64,000 bases of DNA, from assembly GCF_011440375.1 (NCBI RefSeq), contig NZ_JAAOIR010000004.1, forward strand, positions 1-64,000. Reading direction: 5' to 3'. This document shows positions 53,625 to 62,908 of this stretch, in pieces. A model generated the notes under the pieces. That model was not told the DNA's origin. It ran no database searches and saw only the letters and a list, made by a program, of their open reading frames with translations. The translations under genes were made by a program, and so were the position numbers. The DNA comes from Halorubellus sp. JP-L1 (GTDB lineage Archaea > Halobacteriota > Halobacteria > Halobacteriales > Natrialbaceae). Position 1 is the stretch's first letter, and each line of letters opens with the position of its first letter.

Positions 53625-54875
53625 ATGGCCGACACTCCCCCGCCGACGCCGGACGCCACGCACGAGCGCGTCTTCGAGCGAATCTGGACGCAGCTTCCCG
53701 AGCAGCAGAACCGGACCTCGTCGTCGTGGTGGTTCTTCATCCTGTTCCCGGAGGGCGACGCCGGCTACGGCCCCCGGCAGCTGATGTTCTCGATCGCGGC
53801 GCGCGTCGGCGACCGCATCCGCGTGAACGACGTCTGGCTCCCCGGCATGGACCTCGACCGCGAGATAGTCGACGGCGTCGACGAGTTCGACGCCATCTCC
53901 GTCGGGTGGGACGGCGACGACGAACGCGTCGACGAACGGATCGTGAACCAGCCCGCTCGCGCGACGCTCTCGCGGGACGGCTCCATCGAGGCGTGGACGG
54001 AGACCGCCGACGGCGAGCGCCGCGGGAGCGAGATCTCCGCGTCCGAGGACCGGCCGCTCGGGCTCGACGCCGAGTTCGTCGGGGAGAAGGGCGCGGTCGA
54101 GTTCGAAGCGTGGGGGGACCTGGATTCGCCGACGACCGCCCCAGTGCAGTCGATGGCGATGGACACCCCCGCCGGTGGCGTCGACGTCGTCGCCTTCCGA
54201 CAGATGCGCTTCGAGGGTGAGTTCGACCTGCCCGCGGGCCGCGAGCAACTCGAGGGCGCGTGCTACTTCCAGCGCGTCTGCTTCAACGTCCCGCTGTTCC
54301 CCTGGAAGTGGATCTGGGCGGTGTTCCCCGACGGCGGCGCGTTCTCCGCCATGATCCCCTTCGTCGGTCCGCACGTCCTCCGCGAGGGGTACGGGTTCTA
54401 CGACTCGGAGACCCTGGAGCGAGCGAGCATCCCCGTGCGTCCGTCCGCGTTCTGGAGTCCCGGCGACGGCGGCGACGTCGTCGAGTTCGACGACGTCACC
54501 ATCGAACCCGTCCTCGACGGCCCGACGGTCGCCGCCGACGGTACCGGCGACGTCGACCACGCGGCAGCCGGCTCGACTGCGACCGATCCCGCCGCGGTCG
54601 ACTCCACCGCGTCCGACGCCCACCCCGACTTCGCCGTTGAGGCGACCACCGACGACGGCGAGTTCGTCGAGTTCCGCGCCGAGACGTACGGCCACGCCCG
54701 CAACCACGTCGACCGACCGATACTTGGCGGCCGCCTCGAATCGCACTGGTCGTACAACGAGTACATGTTCCAGATGACCGACCTCGACGGCCGCGTCGGC
54801 GACTCGCACCTCTCCGCGGAGACCGTCGGCGACGCCTACGGCACCCTCGAGTACAGCACCGGCCTCGGGCTCTGA
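53625..54875 (+). CDS. Conserved hypothetical protein, possibly lipocalin-like
   Basis: Soluble 416-residue protein without signal peptide. Aromatic beta-rich segments (SSSWWFFILFPEGDAGYGPRQ; ACYFQRVCFNVPLFPWKWIW; RLESHWSYNEYMFQMTDLDG) and a twofold appearance recall the two-domain lipocalin fold of CrtC/AttH and tocopherol cyclase-like proteins, which bind hydrophobic compounds. This is a weak resemblance judged by eye. A low-complexity Ala/Thr/Asp segment (about 305-330) separates the last strands. Function unknown. Confidence 0.6.
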   Translation: MADTPPPTPDATHERVFERIWTQLPEQQNRTSSSWWFFILFPEGDAGYGPRQLMFSIAARVGDRIRVNDVWLPGMDLDREIVDGVDEFDAISVGWDGDDERVDERIVNQPARATLSRDGSIEAWTETADGERRGSEISASEDRPLGLDAEFVGEKGAVEFEAWGDLDSPTTAPVQSMAMDTPAGGVDVVAFRQMRFEGEFDLPAGREQLEGACYFQRVCFNVPLFPWKWIWAVFPDGGAFSAMIPFVGPHVLREGYGFYDSETLERASIPVRPSAFWSPGDGGDVVEFDDVTIEPVLDGPTVAADGTGDVDHAAAGSTATDPAAVDSTASDAHPDFAVEATTDDGEFVEFRAETYGHARNHVDRPILGGRLESHWSYNEYMFQMTDLDGRVGDSHLSAETVGDAYGTLEYSTGLGL

Positions 54876-55109
54876 GACGCCCTCGGTAGAGTACGGTGAC
54901 GCGCCAGGCGACGGACTTTTACGACCCCGTCGCGGACGCTTATTCGAAGCGGGAGGTTGGAGACGTAGGATACCTTCAACCTGCGGCTTCACTTGTACGG
55001 AGAACACCGCACGCAGCCCGTGGCTCGCCGAACGAGTCCTCTATCGTCGTCTCCCGCCCCAGCGTCGCGGACCGCACGACCTATCCTCGTGGAGGACCCC
55101 CCTCCAGTC

Positions 55110-55832
55110 GTGACTACGTGGCCGCCCGCGGAGCCGACTGACGCTTCGACGGTCGCCGACCACCGCGACGAACTCGTCGCCGCGGTCCGCGACCACGCCG
55201 GACAGCTCGCCTACCAGCTCGCGATCCTCGAGGGCGGGGACTACGGCGACTGGTCGACGACGACGGAGAACGGCGAGTGGACGGTGAAGTACGAGGGCGG
55301 CGACCTCGACTACCTCAAGTTCGCGCCGAGTCGCGGCGACGACGTCTACGTCGTCTCCACGAAGCGCGACCCCGAACCCGAACCGCTCGCCACCGCACTC
55401 CGGGACTACCCCGAGTTCGTCGACGCGTTCGACGCGTACGTCGACTCGATCTCGGGCGTCCTCGACGACGTCTCCACGGCGTTCCCCGCCGTCGCGTCCA
55501 CGGACGGCGTCGTCGCGGAACGCGACCGCGTCCTCGACGCGATACGGGACGTCTGCGACCGCATGGCCGCGGAACTCCGCCGATACGAGGGCGGCGACTA
55601 CGGGACGTTCACCGCGCGCGTCGACGGGACGCGCTGGGAGCTCAAGTGGGACGAGGACGGCGCGGCCTACCTCCGCGTCAACGGCTCCAACGGCGTCTAC
55701 GTCCTCTCCCAGTACTCGCCGCCCTCGGCCGAGGACATCCGCGAGTACGCGCCGCGCTTCTCGGGGTTCGTCGACGCGTACAACGACGAGGTCGACGCGC
55801 TCGAGTCCGATCTCGCGACCGTCGACCTGTAG
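55110..55832 (+). CDS. Hypothetical protein with two copies of one domain
   Basis: A 240-residue acidic soluble protein made of two homologous halves. First: LAYQLAILEGGDYGDWSTTTENGEWTVKYEGG ... PEFVDAFDAYVDSI; second: AAELRRYEGGDYGTFTARVDGTRWELKWDEDG ... RFSGFVDAYNDEVDAL. Both share EGGDYG, a W-x(V/L)K(Y/W) strand and FVDA at the end. I do not know the family. The start is uncertain: no ATG fits, so GTG 55110 is used; GTG 55089 and TTG 54993 are in frame. Stand-alone gene. Confidence 0.62.
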   Translation: MTTWPPAEPTDASTVADHRDELVAAVRDHAGQLAYQLAILEGGDYGDWSTTTENGEWTVKYEGGDLDYLKFAPSRGDDVYVVSTKRDPEPEPLATALRDYPEFVDAFDAYVDSISGVLDDVSTAFPAVASTDGVVAERDRVLDAIRDVCDRMAAELRRYEGGDYGTFTARVDGTRWELKWDEDGAAYLRVNGSNGVYVLSQYSPPSAEDIREYAPRFSGFVDAYNDEVDALESDLATVDL

Positions 55833-55914
55833 CGGCCGCGCCGCAGCGACGCTCTTCTGGCTCTGCGGGCGGGGATCCGTCCGCGACGGACAGTCGCACT
55901 GACACGACGTTGCT

Positions 55915-56718
55915 TCAGGCGAGCGCGTCCGCGATTCGATCCAAGTGCTCCATGCCGACGACCGCGACGACGCCGCCCGTCCGTCGGTGCGCGTCGACGT
56001 TCGCCGCCATCGTTGCCTCGCGCGTCTCGTCGAGCAGCACGTCCGCCTCCGGGCGTTCGAGCGCGCCGAGCAGCGATCGACTCCGCGAGATCTGCGCGCC
56101 CTCGTCCGCCGCCTGCGCGCTCGGGTCGGCGCCGGGCGACACGTCGTGGTCGACGCCGCCGCCGTGCCGGTGGTCGTCGTCGCGGCCGAAGCGTACGGCG
56201 AGCGCGCTGCGCGTCACGTTCCAGGCTCCTTTCGCCGCGCGACGGACGGTCGCGAGCGACGCGTCCCGCGACCGCGCGAGACGCGCGAACCGGACGCCGA
56301 ACCGCCAGCCGACGGAGTCGACGCCGGCGACCGTCGCGTCCGGTGCGGCCGCAATCGCGGCCGTCATCTCGTCCGTGCCCGCGGGGGACGTCCCACCGTC
56401 GGTCGCCGGCACCGTCCCGTGCTCGTCCGGCGTCACGTCGTCGTACCGTCCGTCGACGTCGACGGCCACGGCATCGGCCTCGTGCTCGTAGTGCGGGACC
56501 GCCAGCCGCGGGAGTTCGAGCGCGACCACGTCCGGGTCGAACGCGTCCGCGACGGCCCGCACGCGGTGCGCGCTCGCCGGATGGTCGTGAACGACCCCGA
56601 CCACGATCGCCGGCGCCCGGTCGTCCGTCGCGGGCACGGCGCGCCACCGTTCGTCGTCCAGTCGCGGATCCACCCCGTCGCTCAATCGCTCGACCGCAGT
56701 TGCGAGACTGTTCGCCAT
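55915..56718 (-). CDS. Short TraB/TIKI-like protein
   Basis: Soluble 267-residue protein related to the TraB/PrgY/TIKI superfamily: the first GxxH-type block AIVVGVVHDHPASAHRVRAV, then DVVALELPRLAVPHYEHEAD, and a closing block GGVVAVVGMEHLDRIADAL with the second conserved His. In the family these His and Glu residues are proposed to bind metal for peptidase activity. Typical archaeal TraB proteins carry a C-terminal membrane domain; it is missing here. ATG 56718 is set by comparison. An acidic, His-rich loop sits near residue 185. Confidence 0.7.
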   Translation of the reverse strand: MANSLATAVERLSDGVDPRLDDERWRAVPATDDRAPAIVVGVVHDHPASAHRVRAVADAFDPDVVALELPRLAVPHYEHEADAVAVDVDGRYDDVTPDEHGTVPATDGGTSPAGTDEMTAAIAAAPDATVAGVDSVGWRFGVRFARLARSRDASLATVRRAAKGAWNVTRSALAVRFGRDDDHRHGGGVDHDVSPGADPSAQAADEGAQISRSRSLLGALERPEADVLLDETREATMAANVDAHRRTGGVVAVVGMEHLDRIADALA

Positions 56719-57024
56719 CGATGCTATCTGGCGCTCGTAACGGACGGGGACAGTTAAGCCTTCGCTAGCCGCCGATATGCGCCCTATAACCGCACACGGA
56801 TTATCTGACGAATGTCGCAGGCACAAGTCGTCTAGTGCGATTTTACGGACGCCACGAATCGGTCGGAGGAGTCCGTTTCAGCGAGTGGCGGTGGAGACCG
56901 GTAAGAGCGCGCTACGTCGGCGAACCGGGCGCGGGTGGGGCAGGCCGCCGATCGGGGTAGGAGTGCGTTACGCCTGCCAGTCGTCGCCCGAGTGGTCGCC
57001 GTCTCGGTCTGCTGGGTCGTCGGC
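56719..57024. other. 306-bp intergenic region
   Basis: Contains the promoter of the TraB-like gene (AT-rich stretch 56750-56810 read on the minus strand) and the 3' flank of msrA. No gene or repeat seen. Confidence 0.5.
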
Positions 57025-57654
57025 TCAGACCGCGCGGTCGTCGCGCACCGTGCGGTCGCCGAGCGCGCCGAGTTCGGGGACGTCTCGTCCCGCGAGCACC
57101 GCGTTCAGTTTCGCGGCGGCGGGCGACTCGCGGACGTCGGCGCGGTCGTAGCCCGCGTCGTCGAACGCGTCGGTCGCCCAGCGCTTCCCGCGCAAGTTGA
57201 ACTTCTGGTGGTAGGGTTCCGCGACCGCGAACGACTCGAGGGGTTCGACGCGCGTCTCGACCTGCGGGACCGCGAGCGCGTCGAGTGCGCGCTCGACGGT
57301 CGCTCGTTCCTCGTCGGACTCGTAGAAGAGGACGTGGTGGTACTGGCGCTTCGCGGGCTGGCGCGTCGGGTCGTGCTCGGCGACGGCCGTCTCGACGAGC
57401 GCCTCGAACGTCGTCTCTGCGGGGTCGTAGTCGACCTGCACGACCTCGCTGTGGTCGCCGATCCGCTCGTAGGTCGGGTCGGGGTCGGTGCCGCCCGCGT
57501 ACCCGGTGCGCGTCCGCACCACGCCCGGGAGCGCGCCGAAGGCAGCGTCCGGCCCCCAGAAGCACCCGAGCGCGGCGGTGAACGACCGCGTCTCGTCCGG
57601 CGCCGGTGCCCTGTCGTCGTACGCCCGCACGTCCGCCGTAGTCCATCTGCTCAC
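57025..57654 (-). CDS. msrA: Peptide-methionine (S)-S-oxide reductase
   Basis: Repairs methionine-S-sulfoxide in proteins; cytoplasmic (209 aa). The catalytic Cys is in AALGCFWGPDAAF near residue 28. Family blocks TRTGYAGGTDPDPTYERIGDHSEVVQVDYDP and AKRQYHHVLFY follow. The usual YHQ(K)Y is YHQKFN here. The C-terminal resolving-cysteine region is absent, so recycling must use an external thiol. Starts at GTG 57654; the only nearby ATG is in another frame. Confidence 0.9.
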   Translation of the reverse strand: MSRWTTADVRAYDDRAPAPDETRSFTAALGCFWGPDAAFGALPGVVRTRTGYAGGTDPDPTYERIGDHSEVVQVDYDPAETTFEALVETAVAEHDPTRQPAKRQYHHVLFYESDEERATVERALDALAVPQVETRVEPLESFAVAEPYHQKFNLRGKRWATDAFDDAGYDRADVRESPAAAKLNAVLAGRDVPELGALGDRTVRDDRAV

Positions 57655-57689
57655 GTCGCCCGGTAGGGGTCGCGGACGCAAGAACGCTC

Positions 57690-57747
57690 GGACGCGCGAC
57701 TGCCGACGTGCATCCGCCGGACGCGCGACTGCCGACGTGCATCCGCC
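57690..57747. repeat. 29-bp tandem repeat, two exact copies
   Basis: A 29-bp unit beginning GGACGCGCGACTGCCGACG occurs at 57690-57718 and 57719-57747, with the start of a third copy after it. It lies between the divergent msrA and rtcB genes. Confidence 0.92.
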
Positions 57748-57856
57748 GGTCGCGCGACCGCTGGGACGTGCCGCGGAACCGTGGCGAGCGCGTGCCAGTG
57801 GCTCGCAGTCTCGCGACACGTTCATGGGGTCGACGCCGAAAGTGACGGCGAGAACG

Positions 57857-59347
57857 ATGCCGATTCCAATCGAGGGCGAGCACACGACCGCTCGCGTGCT
57901 GGTCGACGACGAGTCGCTGCTCGAGGCGAACTGCCGCGAGCAGATCCAGGAGCTCGTGGACCACCCGGCGTTCACGGAGCCGGTGCGGGTGATGCCGGAC
58001 ACGCACTGGGGCGCTGGTGCGCCCGTCGGGTTCACGATGCCGCTCGGCGAGCGCATCGTGCCGAACGTCGTCGGCGTGGACGTCGGGTGCGGGATGGCCG
58101 CGGCGAACCTCGGGAACGACCTGCCGCTCGCGGACGCCGAGCGGGAGCGCCGCGTCCGCGACGCCGTCCCGATGGGACGCGACGTCCGCGAGTACGACGA
58201 CGCCGTGCATCTCGTCGACGATTTCCCGTTCGACCGCGCGAACGACGTCTTCGAGTCCTTCGACGCCGCGTACGCCGAGCGGTTCGGCGAGCGCGTCGAC
58301 CCGCTCGAGTTCGAATTCGACGGCTACGACGCCGACTACTTCGACGCCCTGTGCGATCGCGTCCTGGCACCGAAGGCGCAGGGCATGGGGTACGTCATCC
58401 GCGGCGTCGGCACCCTCGGCGGCGGCAACCACTTCGTCGAGTTCGCGCAGGGTCGCGAATCGGCCGAGTACTGGCTCGTCGTCCACTCCGGGTCGCGGTA
58501 CCTCGGGCTCGCCGTCGCGGAGTACTGGCAGGCGAAGGCCACCGACCGCCGGAATCACGCCAGCATCCGGACCGCGATCCCGGACGACCTCGCGCCGTAC
58601 GTGAAGTTCGACCCCCAGACGGTGTCGGACGAGGACCTCTACGAGTGGGTGACGGGCGGGAAGGGCGAGTCCCACATCAGGAAAGGGAAGGTGCGTGCGG
58701 AGTTCGACGGGAAGGCGATCGAGGAGACGTTCGACCGCCTCGCGACGCTCCGCCCCGGCATCGACGACGAGGACGACGAGTCCGCGGGCGGCGACGCTCC
58801 TGCAGCGGGCCGCAACGAGGACCTGGACTACCTCGAGGGCCGGGAAGCGCACGGGTACTTCGTCGACATGCTGTTCGCCCAGCAGTACGCGCGGTGGAAC
58901 CGCGAGGTGATGGTCGACGCGATCTGCGACGCCCTCGGTGTCGACCCCGTCGAGCGATTCCAGTCCGTCCACAACTACGTCGACTTCCGCGACCTCACGA
59001 TACGGAAGGGCGCGACGCCCGCTCGCGACGACCAGCGTCTCGTCGTCCCGTTCAACATGGCCGACGGCTCGGTCATCGCGAGCGGGAAGGGCAACGACGA
59101 GTACCACCAGACGGCGCCCCACGGCGCCGGGCGCGTGATGGGACGTGGCGACGCGTTCGACCGGCTCTCGATGGCCGAGTTCGAGGCCGCGATGGACGGC
59201 GTCTACTCCGAATCGGTCGTCGAGGGCGTCGTCGACGAGGCGCCGATGGCGTACAAGGACGCCGACCGCATCCTCGGCGCGCTCGAGCCGACCGCCGAAG
59301 TCGAGGAGCGACTCGACGTCGTTCACAACCTCAAGGCGAAGGAGTGA
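57857..59347 (+). CDS. rtcB: RtcB family RNA ligase
   Basis: GTP- and Mn-dependent ligase that joins RNA 2',3'-cyclic phosphate (or 3'-phosphate) to 5'-OH ends, used in tRNA splicing and RNA repair (496 aa). Metal and guanylylation residues are all present: Cys in VGVDVGCGMAA, His in GTLGGGNHFVE, His in VVHSGSRYLG, His in QSVHNYVDF, and the guanylylated His in QTAPHGAGR. The C-terminal EAPMAYKD block is also typical. An acidic insertion (IDDEDDESAGGDAP) sits near residue 310. The start is ATG 57857 (MPIPIEGEHTT); ATG 57824 is an alternative. Confidence 0.92.
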   Translation: MPIPIEGEHTTARVLVDDESLLEANCREQIQELVDHPAFTEPVRVMPDTHWGAGAPVGFTMPLGERIVPNVVGVDVGCGMAAANLGNDLPLADAERERRVRDAVPMGRDVREYDDAVHLVDDFPFDRANDVFESFDAAYAERFGERVDPLEFEFDGYDADYFDALCDRVLAPKAQGMGYVIRGVGTLGGGNHFVEFAQGRESAEYWLVVHSGSRYLGLAVAEYWQAKATDRRNHASIRTAIPDDLAPYVKFDPQTVSDEDLYEWVTGGKGESHIRKGKVRAEFDGKAIEETFDRLATLRPGIDDEDDESAGGDAPAAGRNEDLDYLEGREAHGYFVDMLFAQQYARWNREVMVDAICDALGVDPVERFQSVHNYVDFRDLTIRKGATPARDDQRLVVPFNMADGSVIASGKGNDEYHQTAPHGAGRVMGRGDAFDRLSMAEFEAAMDGVYSESVVEGVVDEAPMAYKDADRILGALEPTAEVEERLDVVHNLKAKE

Positions 59348-59416
59348 GAGCGGTGCCACCCGGCCGGCGACGTCGCCTGGGGCGAGGGCGACGAGAGCGC
59401 GAGACTCGCTGGACGT

Positions 59417-59866
59417 TCAGACCGCCGGTGGATTCCGGACGATCACGACGGGAACCGGGGACTTCCGCATCACCGCCCCGGCGGTCTCGCCCGGGAGAAT
59501 CTCGACGAAACGAGTGCGTCCGTGCAACCCTATCGCGACGAGTCCGACGTCGAACGTGTCGATGGCGTCGAGGATCTCTGTGGTGACGCGACCGATACCG
59601 ACCGCAGTATCGATTTCGGCGCCGTGTGCGTCCGCGATAGCTCGGGCGTCGTCGAACAGGTCCCTGGCGTGGTCCTCGCGGTCGTCCAGCCAGTCCTCCC
59701 ACTCGCCGGGGTGGTCGCCCCAGCCCTCCGAGGCGGTCTCGTCGTGCTGTTGGTCGATGACGTAGAGGACCACTGCGGTAGAGTCCGGGAACTCGGTCGC
59801 GGTCCATTCGAGCGCGCGACGCGAGAGCGGAGAGCCGTCGAAGGGGACGAGGACGCGTTCGGGCAT
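59417..59866 (-). CDS. Single-domain universal stress protein
   Basis: UspA protein (149 aa), cytoplasmic. The N-terminal strand is RVLVPFDGSPLSRRALEW; the C-terminal ATP-binding loop is GLHGRTRFVEILPGETAGAV, which fits G-x2-G-x9-G-(S/T) (ending GE-T), so nucleotide binding is likely but slightly altered. Convergent with rtcB with a 69-bp gap. Confidence 0.88.
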   Translation of the reverse strand: MPERVLVPFDGSPLSRRALEWTATEFPDSTAVVLYVIDQQHDETASEGWGDHPGEWEDWLDDREDHARDLFDDARAIADAHGAEIDTAVGIGRVTTEILDAIDTFDVGLVAIGLHGRTRFVEILPGETAGAVMRKSPVPVVIVRNPPAV

Positions 59867-60091
59867 ACGCGGCGAGTTGGGTCGCTCGACGAATTGGTAT
59901 GACCTCCGTTATCGCGACCGTCTCCGTTATCGCGACCGAGACCCAGGACGAACTCGCTCGAGGCGACGACGAGTGTTGTCCGTGCCGTGGGGGTGTATGC
60001 ACGCGTTATCCGAGAGGCGTGCTTCGATTCTGCGACGGACCGTCGACGAGCCCCGATCGGTGGGACGTCATCCCATGCTGCCTTCGTTCGC

Positions 60092-61207
60092 TCACTCGCC
60101 CTCGGGCGATCGCCACCGGACGGTTAGCGTCCGCTCGCGTTCGTCGCCGTCGCTCCGCGTTCGCTCGACGACTTCGACCTCGTCAGTGGTCGTCCCGAGC
60201 GGTCGCGCCTTCCGGAGTGTCCCCTCCAATTCGGTGACTTGAACGCCATTCTCGACCCGGTGGATAGTCTCGCTCGCGCCCGCGGTCGGCGTCACGTCCT
60301 CCTCGAACCCCGTCAGGTCGGCTCGGAAGTCCCGGAGGTAGCTCGCCAGTTCGGCGCGGTCGAGCGAGCGCTCGGTCTTCGCGTCCGGCTTCGGCGTGGC
60401 TGCGCCGCGGCCGACGCCGCCGGGTTCGCCCGTCGAGTGGTCGCCGACGACGGCGTTCAGGACGGCACCGAGGAGGAGCACGAGCCCCGAGAAGTACAGC
60501 CACGTCACGACGACGAGCACGCCGCCGAAGAAGCTCGCCGACCCGCCGCCCGTGAACGCCAGGTACACCTGGAAGAGCGACTGGAGCGCCGCCCAGCCGA
60601 CCGCGGCGAACACCGTTCCGGGGAGCACGTCCCGCCACCCGAGGTCGGCGTCCGGGAAGCGATAGTACATCGGGAAGAACGCAACCACCAGTCCCGCGAC
60701 GAGCACGAGCGGCGTGACGTACTCGAGGGCCGGGAGCAGGTCGGCGACCCGCGAGAGGAGCGCGTTCGCGCCGACCGTGGCGACGATGGAGACGACGAGC
60801 GAGACGAACACGACGAGCCCGTCGATGACCTGGTCGACGAACGAGTTCTGCTCCTCGGTCTCGTAGATCTCCGAGAACGCGGTGTCGAGGCCGCGGAATA
60901 TCTTCAGCGTCCCCCAGAGGAGGACCAGGAGGCCGACGACCGACGCGCCCGTGGCAGTGGCGTCCGCGCCGAAGATCTGGACGACGACGTCCGCGATCGG
61001 TCCCGGGAGCGATCGCGCTGCGGCGGCCCGCAGTCGCTCTTCGAGACCGTCGACGAACGACGCGACGATCAGCACGAGGATCAGGAGGGGTGCGAGGGAG
61101 ACGAACGCGTTGTACGCGATGCCCGCGGCCATGAACGTGACGTTCTTCTCGGAGAACTCGGTGAAGACTCGCTTTCCCGTCTCGACTGGCGAAGTGGATC
61201 CGGCCAT
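60092..61207 (-). CDS. YihY/BrkB family membrane protein
   Basis: Integral membrane protein (371 aa) with six hydrophobic segments in the YihY/BrkB arrangement: KNVTFMAAGIAYNAFVSLAPLLIL at the N-terminus, GLLVLLWGTLKIFRGLDTAFSEIYE, and GGVLVVVTWLYFSGLVLLLGAVLNA near residue 260. The name RNase BN once given to this family is a mistake; the function is unsettled (transport or envelope roles). The last 100 residues are cytoplasmic, charged and not conserved. ATG 61207 (MAGSTSPVET). Confidence 0.88.
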   Translation of the reverse strand: MAGSTSPVETGKRVFTEFSEKNVTFMAAGIAYNAFVSLAPLLILVLIVASFVDGLEERLRAAAARSLPGPIADVVVQIFGADATATGASVVGLLVLLWGTLKIFRGLDTAFSEIYETEEQNSFVDQVIDGLVVFVSLVVSIVATVGANALLSRVADLLPALEYVTPLVLVAGLVVAFFPMYYRFPDADLGWRDVLPGTVFAAVGWAALQSLFQVYLAFTGGGSASFFGGVLVVVTWLYFSGLVLLLGAVLNAVVGDHSTGEPGGVGRGAATPKPDAKTERSLDRAELASYLRDFRADLTGFEEDVTPTAGASETIHRVENGVQVTELEGTLRKARPLGTTTDEVEVVERTRSDGDERERTLTVRWRSPEGE

Positions 61208-61455
61208 GGTTCGCGTACGGCGACCGCGCCAAAGGCCGTTGACTGCGCAAATGCAGACGACGACCCGACGCGTCGACGCCGGCTCCCGATTCCGGTCTCG
61301 CCGGAACGACCGCTGCGAACGCCACGCCGCCGGCCGCGACCGGGACTCGCGCTGCACTCCTCGCGTTCGCGGGCGAGGCGTCGGACTGCTTGTGGACTCG
61401 CCCGTTCGAAGAGGTAACTATATGTAATCGCGATGTAGATTCGGAGACCACATCA

Positions 61456-62877
61456 ATGCAGGACGGTTCCAGCAGACGGCGGTTGCTCGAGGTGGGGGCA
61501 CTCGGGGCGCTCGCCGGACTCGGCGGCTGCCTCCGTCTCACCAGCGACGACGGTACTACCGCCGACGGCGCGACGGACTCCGGTTCGGCGACGACCGCGC
61601 CGGCAGCGACCGACCGCTCGACCGAGGGGGACGGCGAATCAGACGGCACGGAGACGGCGGACGAAACCGAGTCCGACCCGTCGACCCGAGAGATCAGCGG
61701 GCCGGCGTCGGTCGACCACACGTTCGTCGACCCGCAGAACGGGATGGCTCAGCCGGATGCGAGCGCGCCGGCGACCGCCCCGATCGTCGACTGGGAGCAC
61801 GCCATCGACGGCGGCCTGAACACGCGGATCTTCAGCGGCCCGCTCGTCACGGCGGACGCGCTCGTCGTCTCGTCGTACCGGGACGTCGTCGCGTACGAAC
61901 GCGGTGGTGGCGGCGTGCGCTGGCGGCTCTCCGAGTCCGCGATCGACGACTACCGGACGACGACGCGACCGAACCACCGCGAGGGAGCCGTCGTCCTCGT
62001 CGGTTCGAACGACCGCACCCGCGAGTGGGAGCTCGTCGCGTTAGAGAGCGCGGACGGGACGAAGCGCTGGTCGGTGACGCTACCCGTCGCCGAGGAGGAA
62101 CAGCCACGCGCGAGCCTCGTCGACGGGAGTCGAGCGGTCGTCGTGACCGGCTCGATGAACGACGCGTCCACGCAGTACTCGGACCTGCTCGTCGTCGACC
62201 TCGACGCGCAGTCCGTGACGTACGAGGCCAGGCTGGCGGACGCCCAGCTCAACCCGGAGGACCTCGCGCTCGACGGCGACACGCTCCTCGTCACGACCGA
62301 CGAGGCCGCGTCGGGCGTGGACAACGTCGTCGCGTTCGACCTCGCGGAGCGGGAGCGACGCTGGTCGAAGCGCCTCCCGATCGGCGAGAGCATCCCCGTC
62401 CTCGGCGACGACGACGTCTACCTCGCCACGGAGAGCGACACGCGAACCGCCGCCGTCCGCGCACTCGCTCGAAGCGACGGATCGGAGACGTGGACGTTCG
62501 ACCTCCAGAGCGCACCCCGGACGGGGGTCACCGTCGCCCACGGTCGGGTCTACGCCGTCACCAACAACAAACTGTACGCCGTCGATGCGACCGACGGCAC
62601 GCCGACGTGGTCGTACGCGCCGACGGAGGGCCCCCGCATCCACGGCGGGTCGAGCCAGCTCCCGGTCGCGACGAGCGAGCACCTCCTCCTCGGGAGTAAC
62701 TTCGGCGAGGACGGTACCGGCGCCGTCCGCGCGGTCACGGTCGCGGACGGCGAACTCGCGTGGCGCGTCGACCTCCCCCACGTCGAAGTGTATAGCCCGT
62801 TCGTCGTCGACGACCACCTCTACGCGTTCGGTCGCGACCGCGAGGACGGCACCGGCGGCGTCTACGCGCTCCACTGA
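61456..62877 (+). CDS. PQQ-like beta-propeller lipoprotein (second copy)
   Basis: Exported protein (473 aa) with a twin-arginine signal and lipobox (SSRRRLLEVGALGALAGLGGC, Cys near residue 25), a Thr/Asp/Glu linker of about 60 residues, then propeller repeats with Trp strands (GGGGVRWRLSESA, SADGTKRWSVTL, LAERERRWSKRL, SDGSETWTFDL, TDGTPTWSYAP, VADGELAWRVDL). Architecture as for 24624-26024. The ABC-2 exporter downstream is convergent, so no operon link is seen. Function not predictable. Confidence 0.85.
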   Translation: MQDGSSRRRLLEVGALGALAGLGGCLRLTSDDGTTADGATDSGSATTAPAATDRSTEGDGESDGTETADETESDPSTREISGPASVDHTFVDPQNGMAQPDASAPATAPIVDWEHAIDGGLNTRIFSGPLVTADALVVSSYRDVVAYERGGGGVRWRLSESAIDDYRTTTRPNHREGAVVLVGSNDRTREWELVALESADGTKRWSVTLPVAEEEQPRASLVDGSRAVVVTGSMNDASTQYSDLLVVDLDAQSVTYEARLADAQLNPEDLALDGDTLLVTTDEAASGVDNVVAFDLAERERRWSKRLPIGESIPVLGDDDVYLATESDTRTAAVRALARSDGSETWTFDLQSAPRTGVTVAHGRVYAVTNNKLYAVDATDGTPTWSYAPTEGPRIHGGSSQLPVATSEHLLLGSNFGEDGTGAVRAVTVADGELAWRVDLPHVEVYSPFVVDDHLYAFGRDREDGTGGVYALH

Positions 62878-62908
62878 CGCCGCTCCGGCCATGCGATGGG
62901 CCGCGTCG

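Noticed and set aside
54896-55000. Degraded methyltransferase start (FYDPVADAYSKRE-like peptide)
   Set aside because: Only about 15 residues look familiar, the frame then becomes meaningless, and no further fragments follow. Not enough for a pseudogene call.
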